The notes: generated from the letters alone by a model not told the origin. Counted from the stretch's first letter, positions 28,995 through 37,835 are shown. The stretch: DNA of 64,000 nt from an uncultured bacterium (GCA_947175015.1 CAMWLE010000003.1:1-64000); one strand, 5' to 3'. Made by a program: numbers and translations.

Positions 28995-30297
28995 GTTGGG
29001 CACAGGCCGAAAAGGATGGCATTTTGATAAGGCGGATTTGACAGAGGTTACGGAGGAATTATCCAATCCGGCCAGGGGATGGTATCAGATACATACGTTC
29101 AGGATAGAGCAGGAGCCAGATTTTAATGAGTTGGAATGGTGTGTGAATAAAAGGGATACTCTGGTGCTGGTACTGATGGATATCGGATTTTTTCAGGACA
29201 GGGATCTGGATGAAGAGGCATTGGAGCGAATAGGTAGAATTTTGCGTTTTTTTGCAGATAGAAAGTATGATTGCATTGTAAGGGCTGTCTATGATCATGA
29301 GGGCAGAGCAATGGAGAGGGAACCGTTTTTCTTTGGGCAGGTATTGAAGCATCTGCAGCAGATATGTGGTGTGTTGGAGCAGTATAGTGGTTCTGTTTTC
29401 GTGTATCAGGGGATGTTGGTGGGAAATTGGGGGGAGATGCATACTTCCCGTTTTCTCCATGAGGATAAGCTGGTACAGATGACAGAGGTGCTGCGGTCGT
29501 GCATTGGTGACAGGATGTATTTGGCAGTGAGACGGCCTGTTTGTTGGAGGCTGCTGCACCGAAGTATGGATGGGGTGAAATTGATCTGTTTTGATCATAT
29601 GGGACTTTTTGATGATGGAATGTTTGGCTCTGCGAGTCATTTGGGTACCTTTGGAACTTTGTCTCGGGAAGAAGCGTCATGGAATGTTCCCTGGTCCAGA
29701 GAGGACGAGCTGGCATTTGAAAGAGAGCTTGGGCATTATGCTCCGAATGGCGGAGAAGCTGTGTATGGGGATGGATTTGTGGAGGGAATGACACCGGAGA
29801 GGGTGATTCGTGAACTCAGGCAGATGCAGGTTACTTATTTGAACCGGGTCTATGATGCGAAGATTCTGGATGTATGGAAAGAGTGGAGTTGTCCGGGACA
29901 CAGTGTATGGACGGATAAAAGTTTACTTGATTTCATTGGAGCACATCTGGGATATCGGCTGTTGGTGCGGAAAGCTTCGATGATAGTAAAAAAAGGAAAT
30001 GGGAAAAGTCTGGTGGAGGTGGAGGTAGAAAATATTGGTTTTGGAGGGGTTTATCAGGAGGCAGAGCTTTATCTGGAAAGTCTGGATGAAAGGGGGCAAA
30101 GGTGCCTTGTAGAGCCAGTGCAGCAGATGAAGGGATGGTGTAGTGGGGAAAAGAGGCAGCTTTCCTGGAAGATGGAACTTGGTAATTATGAGTTGTATTT
30201 GGGGGCAAGAAGAAAATGGGATGGTATGAGAATTCGTTTTGCCAATCTTTCGGACAGTGAGGGAAGGACTCTTCTGGGGCGTATTTCTATGGAGTGA
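28975..30297 (+). CDS. DUF4874/DUF4832 domain protein (TIM-barrel hydrolase-like)
   Basis: This is a protein of about 440 residues matching the paired DUF4874 (N-terminal) and DUF4832 (C-terminal) domains. The family entry motif NPARGWYQIHTF is present near residue 30. Barrel-like strands (VLVLMDIGFF, FVYQGMLVGNWGEMH) follow, then a C-terminal beta-sandwich (about 330-440). These families resemble glycoside hydrolases, but activity is unproven. I see no signal peptide, so the protein should be cytoplasmic unless exported another way. Start ATG 28975 is chosen; ATG 28954, seven codons earlier, is also possible. Either start lies inside the end of the GT2 gene. Confidence 0.72.
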   Translation: MKNLFCKLGTGRKGWHFDKADLTEVTEELSNPARGWYQIHTFRIEQEPDFNELEWCVNKRDTLVLVLMDIGFFQDRDLDEEALERIGRILRFFADRKYDCIVRAVYDHEGRAMEREPFFFGQVLKHLQQICGVLEQYSGSVFVYQGMLVGNWGEMHTSRFLHEDKLVQMTEVLRSCIGDRMYLAVRRPVCWRLLHRSMDGVKLICFDHMGLFDDGMFGSASHLGTFGTLSREEASWNVPWSREDELAFERELGHYAPNGGEAVYGDGFVEGMTPERVIRELRQMQVTYLNRVYDAKILDVWKEWSCPGHSVWTDKSLLDFIGAHLGYRLLVRKASMIVKKGNGKSLVEVEVENIGFGGVYQEAELYLESLDERGQRCLVEPVQQMKGWCSGEKRQLSWKMELGNYELYLGARRKWDGMRIRFANLSDSEGRTLLGRISME

Positions 30298-30426
30298 GGA
30301 TACAACTGAATTTCGGTATGCTCGCTCGTCGATAAGTATGTGGCGTCCATACGTCAGAAAACCATGTTGGAATGTCAGGTAGATATGTTGCATTTGGGAT
30401 GCTCTCTGGTATGCGGAGGTGTAGAT

Positions 30427-31449
30427 GTGGAGCAGATTGATTTTGTGATAACCTGGGTGGATGGACAGGATGAGGCATGGCGGAAGGAAAAGGCCAGGTA
30501 TGCACACGGAGGGAAGAGGGTTGATGACAATGATGAGAGATATCGGGATTGGGAGCTTCTGAAATTTTGGTTCCGAGGGGTGGAGAAATTTGCGCCATGG
30601 GTGAGAAAAATTCATTTTATCACTTGGGGACATTTTCCCAAATGGCTGGAGACGAATCACCCCAGGCTGCACATTGTTCGTCATGAAGATTATATCCCCA
30701 GAGAATTTCTGCCGGTGTTTAACTCTAATGTGCTGGAAATTTATATGCACAGGATAGAAGGATTGTCAGAGCAGTTTGTGTATTTTAATGATGATATGTT
30801 ATTAACCGGGGAAGTGGAACCTGAGACCTTTTTCGTCAGGGGAAAGCCTTGTGATATGCTGGCATTTCAGCCAGTGGTGGCAAATCCTGCAAATCCTGTT
30901 ATGTCTCATTTATTTCTGAACAATACACTGATATTGGCAAAATATTTTAATAAACGGGAAAATGTGCGCAAGCATCCGGGAGATTATTTTAAAATCGGTT
31001 ATCCGCCATTGTATTTTTTCTATAATATATTGGAAATGGCGTTTCCATTGTATACAGGTTTTTATACGGTACATGGGCCTTTTCCGTTTTTAAAGAGTAC
31101 TTTTGAAGAGATTTGGGAGAAGGAAGGGGAAGCTTTACGGCGCATGTCTGCCAATCGTTTCCGCAGTGAAGATGATTTGATGATCTATTTGTTTCGTGAA
31201 TGGCAGAAGCTGACAGGAAATTTTCATGCGAAAAATATGCACAAAGATTTTCGCTACTATAATTTGTCAGATGAGAATGGAAAACTGGAAGCGGATATCA
31301 GGAAGCAAAAGTATAAGATGATATGTATTAATGATGGAAAGATCAATGGTGATTATGAGCATATTAAGATGGGGCTCAGGGAGGCATTTATGCAGATAAT
31401 GCCACAGTCCTGTTCTTTTGAACGGAGTGTGAAGGGTGGCAGCGTTTGA
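30427..31449 (+). CDS. Stealth-family sugar-phosphate transferase
   Basis: Stealth proteins transfer hexose-1-phosphate units to polysaccharides and are related to the GlcNAc-1-phosphotransferase of animals. The CR1 motif IDFVITWVDG lies right at the N-terminus, CR2 contains FNSNVLEIYMHRI and FVYFNDDMLL, and CR3 (LFLNNTLILAKYFNKR) and a CR4-like end follow. The reading frame is open from GTG 30340, but GTG 30427 has GGAGGT at 30415-30420 and puts CR1 at residue 4, as in other Stealth proteins. The 340-residue length is normal. It implies phosphodiester-linked sugars in the polymer made here. Confidence 0.87.
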   Translation: MEQIDFVITWVDGQDEAWRKEKARYAHGGKRVDDNDERYRDWELLKFWFRGVEKFAPWVRKIHFITWGHFPKWLETNHPRLHIVRHEDYIPREFLPVFNSNVLEIYMHRIEGLSEQFVYFNDDMLLTGEVEPETFFVRGKPCDMLAFQPVVANPANPVMSHLFLNNTLILAKYFNKRENVRKHPGDYFKIGYPPLYFFYNILEMAFPLYTGFYTVHGPFPFLKSTFEEIWEKEGEALRRMSANRFRSEDDLMIYLFREWQKLTGNFHAKNMHKDFRYYNLSDENGKLEADIRKQKYKMICINDGKINGDYEHIKMGLREAFMQIMPQSCSFERSVKGGSV

Positions 31450-31467
31450 GAGCTGGGAGGAAGGGTT

Positions 31468-34400
31468 GTGACGGAAAATCTTGACAGGAGCAGAACGGAA
31501 TACTCCGCAAGAAATACCACTGTGGCTATGGCGGCAAGGGTTGTGGCTATCTTGGCGGGATACTTTACCAGAGTGATATTTACGCATACGCTCAGTGAGG
31601 ATTATGTAGGAATCAACGGATTATTTACGGATATTTTGAATGTGCTGGCACTTTCGGAATTAGGAGTGGGAACAGCAATTACGTATGCTCTTTATAAGCC
31701 TGTTTCGGAAAGAGATGTGGAAAAACAGAAGTCTCTGATGAGGATGTATCGGCAGTTTTACAGAATTGTGGCGGCCATTGTACTTGGGGGCGGGCTGCTT
31801 GTGATTCCGTTTATGGATGTGCTGATCAGAAACCAGACGCAGGTGGAACATTTGACAGTGATTTACCTGATGTATTTATTGAATTCCGTATTATCGTATC
31901 TGTTGATTTATAAGAGAACTTTGATAGATGCACATCAGCTCAGTTATATCGGGGTAATGTACCAGACAGTGTTTTTGCTGATACAGAATGTGGTACAGGT
32001 TTTGATTCTGCTATGTACACGAAATTTCTTCCTCTTCGTGTCTGTGATGATTTTCTGCACTGTGGCCAATAATATCTGTATTTCCCGGAAGGCAGACAGG
32101 CTGTATCCCTATTTAAAAGAAAGAGAAGTGCAGGTGCTTCCCAGGGGAGAGAAGCAGTCTATCTATCAGAATATCCGGGCCATGCTGATGCATAAAATCG
32201 GCAATGTCATTGTGAGTAACACAGATAATCTGTTGCTGTCATCTCTGGTGGGGATTGTCAGTGCCAGCAAATATTCCAATTATTTCCTGATAATCGGTTC
32301 TGTGCGTCAGGTGTTGAATCAGATGTTTCAGGGAATTACTGCCAGTGTGGGTAACTTGGGAGTGGAAGAGAGCAGAGAGCGGATTAGGAAGATTTTCGAG
32401 GCTTCTTTCTTCATGGGGCAATGGATGTTTGGGTTGGCAGCCATTTGTCTGTTTGCGCTGGTTGACATTTTTGTTGAGATTAGTTTTGGTGCCCAATATG
32501 TGTTTTCGCGGGATGTCACATTGATATTGTGTCTGAATTTTTATCTCACGGGAATGAGACAGGCAGTTTTGGTATTCAGGGATTCTATGGGATTGTTTCG
32601 GTATGACAGGTATAAGTCGTTGGCAGAGGCGGCGATCAATTTAGCAGTATCCATTGTATTGGGGCAGAGATTGGGGGTTTTGGGGATTTTCCTGGGAACT
32701 ATGGTCAGTACGGTCACGACATCTTTATGGGTGGAGCCTTATATGCTGTATAAGCATTGGCTGAAAGTATCTTCAAAAAGTTATTTTCTGCGTTATGCTT
32801 TGTATGCCGGGGTGACTTTTTTGCTGTGGATGGGAGAAGATTGGCTGTGCCGGTATATAGTGAATTATTTCATAGTTGGCCAGAATGGTGCAATTGCTTC
32901 CAATAGAATAGTTGCCAATGGGATAGCTGTCAATGGAATAGTTGCCAATGAAATGGTATCAAATGGTATTATGGCTTCAAATGGCATCTTGGGAACAAGT
33001 AATGTATTAAGGCAATGCAGTACAGTGACACTATGGAAGATATGTTGTCTAAGGTTGGCGGTTTGTTTCGTCATTACCAATCTGGCGTATTTTCTGCTTT
33101 ATCACCGGACGAAGGAATTTCGCCTGCTGGTGCATAAGGGTTATGGCATTCTGCAACAGAAGTTACATCAGGGAGGAGGCAGTTCCATTGCTGAGAATCC
33201 CGAAAAAGTCATGGAGAATTGTTTAGCGGAAGGCGAGAAAGCAGTAACAGAAGAGGATTTCCATAAGACGATAAACTCTTCGTGGGATAAAAACAGGGAG
33301 AAAGAACGTTGTGCATATAAAGCGGAATTCACGCCGGAAGGGGATTTCCTGCTGTTTTTGCTTCGGGGGAACTCGTTATTTCAGGAATCATTAAACGAAC
33401 GTTTGGTGGATTGGGAAAAGTTTGCGGTTATGGCACAGCGACATGGAGTATTACCACTTCTATACGATCCCATCGCTGCGCCGCAGATGAGTGGTATTGC
33501 AAGAGAGAGTAATGCTGATAGTTTTATTCCCGAAGAAATACGATATAAAACCATGGCAGCGGCGCGAAAAACAGTTATGCAGAGCTATCGTTTGCTTTTC
33601 TTATGCAAATATTTAATTCACAGGCTGGAAGAAGCGGACATTCCTGTTATTTTATTGAAAGGTGTGGGTACGGCTTCTTATTATCCGGTGCCGGAATTAC
33701 GAAAATCCGGAGATGTGGATTTGCTTCTGACAGATCCGGAAAAGCTGGAAGCAGCGTGTGAAGTGTTGGAGACATGTGGTTGTAAGATACAGGAGAAGCA
33801 GTTGGCATTACATCATATAGTACTTATTTCTGGAGAGAGAATTGCCGTTGAGCTTCATACTATGATGGCAGAACCTTTTGATAATAACCGAATGAATAGA
33901 TATTTACAGGGAAAGCTTGCCGAATGTCAGACACACACGGTAAGGGCGGATGTGATGGGGGTGACATTGCCTATTTTGGCACCGGGTTATCATGCCTATG
34001 AGCTTTTGATTCATATGCTGCAGCATTTTCTTCGGGCAGGTTTCGGATTGAAACTTTTATATGATTGGGTAATGTTCTGGAATCATGAGGTGGATATATC
34101 GGAGAAAGAGCAGTATCTTGTACTTGTGGAAGAAAGTGGGATTAAAGGATTTTCAGATATGGTGACTTCAGTTTGTTGTAAATATTTGGGACTTCCGTGG
34201 GAAAAGGTGCGGTGGATGAGGATTGGTACAGAAGAAGCGGCCATACAGGAGTTTATGGCAGATGTTTTAGCGGCAGAGGAGTTTGGCAGATCGGAATCAA
34301 AACGTATGGTGTCCTTACGCAATGGAGGAGTGTCCGGATATGTCAGAGAATTTCAGCATCAAATGTATCTGAATTTTCCCAGAGCCAGTAGATATTTTCT

Positions 34401-34545
34401 ATGTTGGCCTATATTATGGTCTATTACATTATTTCGATTTTTGTATAATAACCACAAAATTCGGAAAGTTTCCTGCCAGTCTATTCTGAAAAGCGCCGGC
34501 CAGAGAGGGCGCCTGATTCAGAAGATGAAACTTTGGAAACTATGA
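31468..34545 (+). CDS. Fusion of Wzx-like flippase and NTP_transf_5 nucleotidyltransferase
   Basis: This 1025-residue protein has two parts. Residues 1-540 form a polysaccharide flippase of the MATE-like Wzx group with about 12-14 membrane helices (start RNTTVAMAARVVAILAGYFT). Residues about 620-1000 match the uncharacterised nucleotidyltransferase family NTP_transf_5, with LLKGVGTASYY and the metal-site motif GDVDLLL. The parts are joined by a charged linker. A short pentapeptide repeat interrupts the flippase near residues 475-510. The start is GTG 31468, with GGGAGGAAGG upstream. The two parts are normally separate proteins. It is the second MOP-superfamily transporter in this locus beside PelG. 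No frameshift or internal stop suggests an annotation artefact. Confidence 0.82.
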   Translation: MTENLDRSRTEYSARNTTVAMAARVVAILAGYFTRVIFTHTLSEDYVGINGLFTDILNVLALSELGVGTAITYALYKPVSERDVEKQKSLMRMYRQFYRIVAAIVLGGGLLVIPFMDVLIRNQTQVEHLTVIYLMYLLNSVLSYLLIYKRTLIDAHQLSYIGVMYQTVFLLIQNVVQVLILLCTRNFFLFVSVMIFCTVANNICISRKADRLYPYLKEREVQVLPRGEKQSIYQNIRAMLMHKIGNVIVSNTDNLLLSSLVGIVSASKYSNYFLIIGSVRQVLNQMFQGITASVGNLGVEESRERIRKIFEASFFMGQWMFGLAAICLFALVDIFVEISFGAQYVFSRDVTLILCLNFYLTGMRQAVLVFRDSMGLFRYDRYKSLAEAAINLAVSIVLGQRLGVLGIFLGTMVSTVTTSLWVEPYMLYKHWLKVSSKSYFLRYALYAGVTFLLWMGEDWLCRYIVNYFIVGQNGAIASNRIVANGIAVNGIVANEMVSNGIMASNGILGTSNVLRQCSTVTLWKICCLRLAVCFVITNLAYFLLYHRTKEFRLLVHKGYGILQQKLHQGGGSSIAENPEKVMENCLAEGEKAVTEEDFHKTINSSWDKNREKERCAYKAEFTPEGDFLLFLLRGNSLFQESLNERLVDWEKFAVMAQRHGVLPLLYDPIAAPQMSGIARESNADSFIPEEIRYKTMAAARKTVMQSYRLLFLCKYLIHRLEEADIPVILLKGVGTASYYPVPELRKSGDVDLLLTDPEKLEAACEVLETCGCKIQEKQLALHHIVLISGERIAVELHTMMAEPFDNNRMNRYLQGKLAECQTHTVRADVMGVTLPILAPGYHAYELLIHMLQHFLRAGFGLKLLYDWVMFWNHEVDISEKEQYLVLVEESGIKGFSDMVTSVCCKYLGLPWEKVRWMRIGTEEAAIQEFMADVLAAEEFGRSESKRMVSLRNGGVSGYVREFQHQMYLNFPRASRYFLCWPILWSITLFRFLYNNHKIRKVSCQSILKSAGQRGRLIQKMKLWKL
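32893..32991 (+). repeat. Pentapeptide-coding repeat inside the flippase
   Basis: Degenerate 15-base units encode (Ser/Ala/Val)-Asn-(Gly/Arg/Glu)-(Ile/Met)-(Val/Ala/Met), about five to six copies, in a loop between membrane helices. Codons differ between units, so the array is not newly expanded. Confidence 0.7.
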
Positions 34546-34667
34546 AGCGAGAGAATTCTGGTCAGATGCAGAACTGGAATATAAAAGAGCAACTGTCCGA
34601 AAATTATTCCCTGGCATGGGCTTGCGGGCAGTTGCGGAATTGGAATAGGAGAAAAAGGGATGGATAG
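34542..34667 (+). CDS. Possible 41-residue small protein
   Basis: An ATG overlaps the stop of the flippase fusion (ATGA) and opens a 41-codon frame ending inside the start of the PARG-like gene. The product is basic and rich in Asn, Trp and Arg and resembles nothing I know. Both overlaps fit translational coupling, but no good RBS precedes it and it may be chance. Confidence 0.22.
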   Translation: MKRENSGQMQNWNIKEQLSENYSLAWACGQLRNWNRRKRDG

Positions 34668-35490
34668 AAAAGCAGTTGCCAGAGAAACAGTAGATATAAT
34701 GGAAAAGGGATATTATGAGACAGAGGGAAGCAGAATTTTCATAGGAGAACTTCAGGAGCGTTCCATGAAGGGAAGTTTTCTTATGACACCCACACAGGGG
34801 GAGGCGTTATTAGAAGAATGTGAAAAATATACGAATCATTGCACCGGCGTTCAGAAAACGACCATTATTCAGACTTGGAATTGTTCTACGGTGGATGCGC
34901 TTTTGCGGTTGGCGGCAGAGGAGAAGAAGGAGACAGGCATTCTGAATTTTGCCAGTGCGAAAAATCCGGGGGGCGGTTTTCTCAACGGAGCCATGGCACA
35001 GGAGGAAAGCATTGCGGCTTCCAGTTGCCTATATAAAACGCTGCTCCTGCATGAGGAGTATTATCGTAAGAATCGTGCCTGTGGTACTATGATGTATACC
35101 AATCATGCAATTTATTCGCCGGAAGTGGTATTCTTCCGGGATGGAAAATTCAGGCTGCTGAAAGAACCTGTGACGGCATCTGTACTGACACTGCCGGCAG
35201 TGAATATGGGTCAGGTAATGCTGCGAGGCGAGGATGTGGAACAGGCGGAGCAAGTGATGAAGCGGCGGATGAAACTGTCATTGGCTATTTTTGCAAGACA
35301 GGAATGTAAATGTTTGATCCTGGGGGCCTATGGGTGCGGCGTATTTCGCAATGATCCGAAGAAAATTGCAAAGTGGTGGCAGGAACTTTTGAAGGATTCT
35401 TTTGCTGATACATTTGAAACCGTTGTATTTGCTGTTCTGGACAATTCTTCCTCCCAGGCTTGCATCAAAGCATTTCAGGAAATATTCTGA
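34660..35490 (+). CDS. Microbial PARG-like protein, TIGR02452 family
   Basis: This 276-residue macrodomain-type protein has the bacterial poly(ADP-ribose) glycohydrolase signature. NFASAKNPGGGFLNGAMAQE contains the diphosphate-binding GGG loop and the catalytic Gln-Glu-Glu follows (QEES). The family removes ADP-ribose chains from proteins; the substrate in this organism is unknown. Length and motif order are normal, so it looks functional. It is preceded by a short gap after the polysaccharide operon and followed tail-to-tail by the GH51 gene. I see no partner ADP-ribosyltransferase or toxin nearby. Confidence 0.85.
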   Translation: MDRKAVARETVDIMEKGYYETEGSRIFIGELQERSMKGSFLMTPTQGEALLEECEKYTNHCTGVQKTTIIQTWNCSTVDALLRLAAEEKKETGILNFASAKNPGGGFLNGAMAQEESIAASSCLYKTLLLHEEYYRKNRACGTMMYTNHAIYSPEVVFFRDGKFRLLKEPVTASVLTLPAVNMGQVMLRGEDVEQAEQVMKRRMKLSLAIFARQECKCLILGAYGCGVFRNDPKKIAKWWQELLKDSFADTFETVVFAVLDNSSSQACIKAFQEIF

Positions 35491-35555
35491 TACAAGCGGG
35501 GGATAAGATTCGGAAGGAAATGTGATATCATGCGCAAAATTGGTTGAAAAAAGCA

Positions 35556-37580
35556 TTAGGAAACACTGCTGTTTTGCAGCATCAGGCTCAGTATGGTTAC
35601 ACTATAACCGGGCAGCGTTAATTCTGGAAGACCAGAGGGCAGCAGGGTCAGCGTTCTTACGGCGGGATATACATTTGTGGGCTGAGCATGGGAGTTGACT
35701 GCATTTAATTCCGCTGACAGTTCATGTAGTGTGCACTCGATGATGGGTCTGTCAGTGTGAATGCTTATATTTGCCGTATGCTCTGACAAATTAATCAGTT
35801 TTACGTACAGGTGGTTTCCATCTTCCGATAGGGTGGAAGAATATGTACCTGTGAAGGTGCCGACCAACTTTGTTTCTACAAAAGAGGTTCCTACATGGTT
35901 GGAGAATAATTGCTGTACATAATAGCTGGGTGTTCCATACACACTGTCATTGTCAAACCAGATCAGGTTGGGCTGCCATTGTTGGTGGCCGGATCTTGCG
36001 AAGAGGGGAGCATAACATGCCATAACCACATGATCAGCGTTCTTTTCAAGACCGGTGAGGAAGGCGGCTTCACAAAGAGCGGCGTACCAGTTGCTTTCGC
36101 GTTTCTCTACCTGTTTGCAGGTATGGGCGGCATATTCTCCGGCAAATACTTTGGGAAGTGATCTGTCATAATTGTCGTATCTGCATATATTTTCCAGAAA
36201 CCATTCCGGGGATTTGTAAAAATGTTCATCCACCGCATATGCTTTGTCTTTGTTGGCGTTCAGCCAGGCATAGGCAGTATCAAAGTCCTCGCCATCGGAA
36301 GTCCAGCCTGCGGATGTGATCAGTTTTATCTCAGGATATTTGTCTGAGATGGCTTTTTGAAAGGCTTCATAGCGTTCAAAGTATACATCACCCCACTGTT
36401 CGTTGCCAATACCGATATATTCCAGACCAAAAGGAGCAGGATGGCCCATTTCGGCACGAATCCGTCCCCATGAACTGTCAGGAGAACCGTTGGCAAACTC
36501 GATGAGGTCCATAACATCCTGAATCCATTGATTCAACTGATCCATGTCAACCAAAAGTCCTTCATGCCATTGGCAGGTCATACCGGCGTTGACAACAGGG
36601 ATGGGTTTGGCGCCGATATCTTCACAGAGCTGAAAATATTCATAAAATCCCAAACCATAGGATTGGAAGTAATCTTCGGAAGAACGGCCGTTTAACTGAT
36701 ATTGTTCCACTTGCCAGCGGTTCCAGTTGGTACGGCGTTGGGTCAGGTCTCCTATGGTATCTTTCCAGTTGTACATATTTTCAAAGCTGCGCCCTTCTAC
36801 GATACAGCCTCCCGGGAAGCGCATAAATTTGGGGGAGAGTGCCTGAAGCATTTGGGCGAGATCATTTCGCATACCGTTTTTACGTTGGAGAAAGGTATCC
36901 ACAGGAAACAGGGAAATCATGTCAAGATCTACGGTTCCTTCTTTTCCCAGCAGGATTTCAGGGTAGACATATTTGCAATCCCCGGAAGAGATAAGGGTCA
37001 TGGTATATTTTGTCCAGCCACGTCCAGTCCGCACTAATGAAAGCTTTTTTTCGCAGTAGAGATTGCCTTCCCTGTCTGTCAGCCGAATGTGCAATGACAT
37101 GGGTGAGGCATTCCTGGCATAGCAGGAGAAGCAGAATTCCATTCCATCTCTGACTGCAAGACCTTCCTGGCAGAAGCCAAGGTTGCGAATGCCGCTGTGA
37201 GCCTCGCCTGTCAGTCTGGCATAGTTGCTATGGGCGTGGCTTAAAGGGAATTTGGTGTTTATGGAAAAATTGCAGTCGCCTATGGTTTCCCAGCAAAGCT
37301 TTCGCAGGTCAGCCCATTCCTTTCCGTTATCATTGTCTTTCAGGTCGTAATTTTTCTTATTGTCGTAATCGTTATTATTGCTGCAATATTCTTTCTTGTC
37401 ACAATTTTTATTTGGGCTGCAAACTTTATTTCTGTCATAATATTCAAAAGAGCGGTTGGCAATCAGTTCTGCATACAGACCGCCATCGCCGGCATAATTG
37501 ATATCTTCAAAAAAAATGCCATAAAGAATGGGACTGACGGAAGAGAGTTTATTTGATGTATTGATTTTTATCTCTGTCAT
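35556..37580 (-). CDS. Alpha-L-arabinofuranosidase, GH51, cytoplasmic
   Basis: This enzyme releases terminal arabinofuranose from arabinan and arabino-oligosaccharides. The ATG at 37580 has AGGAAAGGAT upstream on the minus strand and gives 674 residues. Upstream in-frame codons are open but unlikely to be used. The acid/base Glu lies in IGIGNEQWG and the nucleophile Glu in FAGEYAAH. The N-terminus (ILYGIFFEDINYAGDGGLYA) is typical of the family. An insert of about 35 residues, rich in Asn, Asp and Lys with three Cys, interrupts the N-terminal region near residues 50-85 (nucleotides about 37320-37430). There is no signal peptide. Confidence 0.92.
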   Translation of the reverse strand: MTEIKINTSNKLSSVSPILYGIFFEDINYAGDGGLYAELIANRSFEYYDRNKVCSPNKNCDKKEYCSNNNDYDNKKNYDLKDNDNGKEWADLRKLCWETIGDCNFSINTKFPLSHAHSNYARLTGEAHSGIRNLGFCQEGLAVRDGMEFCFSCYARNASPMSLHIRLTDREGNLYCEKKLSLVRTGRGWTKYTMTLISSGDCKYVYPEILLGKEGTVDLDMISLFPVDTFLQRKNGMRNDLAQMLQALSPKFMRFPGGCIVEGRSFENMYNWKDTIGDLTQRRTNWNRWQVEQYQLNGRSSEDYFQSYGLGFYEYFQLCEDIGAKPIPVVNAGMTCQWHEGLLVDMDQLNQWIQDVMDLIEFANGSPDSSWGRIRAEMGHPAPFGLEYIGIGNEQWGDVYFERYEAFQKAISDKYPEIKLITSAGWTSDGEDFDTAYAWLNANKDKAYAVDEHFYKSPEWFLENICRYDNYDRSLPKVFAGEYAAHTCKQVEKRESNWYAALCEAAFLTGLEKNADHVVMACYAPLFARSGHQQWQPNLIWFDNDSVYGTPSYYVQQLFSNHVGTSFVETKLVGTFTGTYSSTLSEDGNHLYVKLINLSEHTANISIHTDRPIIECTLHELSAELNAVNSHAQPTNVYPAVRTLTLLPSGLPELTLPGYSVTILSLMLQNSSVS

Positions 37581-37683
37581 GGGCGTTTTATCCTTTCCTG
37601 GTTGTTTTTTTGTGCCTGTCATGCCATACACGATGGCCTGGCAATATGGCAATAAATGCAAGTTTTTCAGAAAAATAATATTG

Positions 37684-37712
37684 ATTATACCAATTTAGGG
37701 TAATATGGTCAA
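37684..37712 (-). promoter_or_regulatory. Promoter of the GH51 gene
   Basis: On the minus strand TTGACC (37712-37707) and TATAAT (37689-37684) are separated by exactly 17 bases, about 100 bases upstream of the arabinofuranosidase start. Confidence 0.75.
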
Positions 37713-37793
37713 TTGTGATTTGGCATTTTGCTCTGGTGAATTAAAAAATATACAAAGAATTTTATAAATTTCCTGTAATTTTAGTCAGACTTG

Positions 37794-37802
37794 TGTTATA
37801 CT
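37794..37802 (+). promoter_or_regulatory. Extended -10 promoter for the PocR-sensor/rhaB genes
   Basis: TGTTATACT gives a TGN extension and the -10 hexamer TATACT, 34 bases before the start codon. No good -35 hexamer is present at the expected distance (TGTAAT), which suggests help from an activator. Confidence 0.45.
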
Positions 37803-37835
37803 GAATGCAACAGCAAATAAATTGGAGGTTAGACT

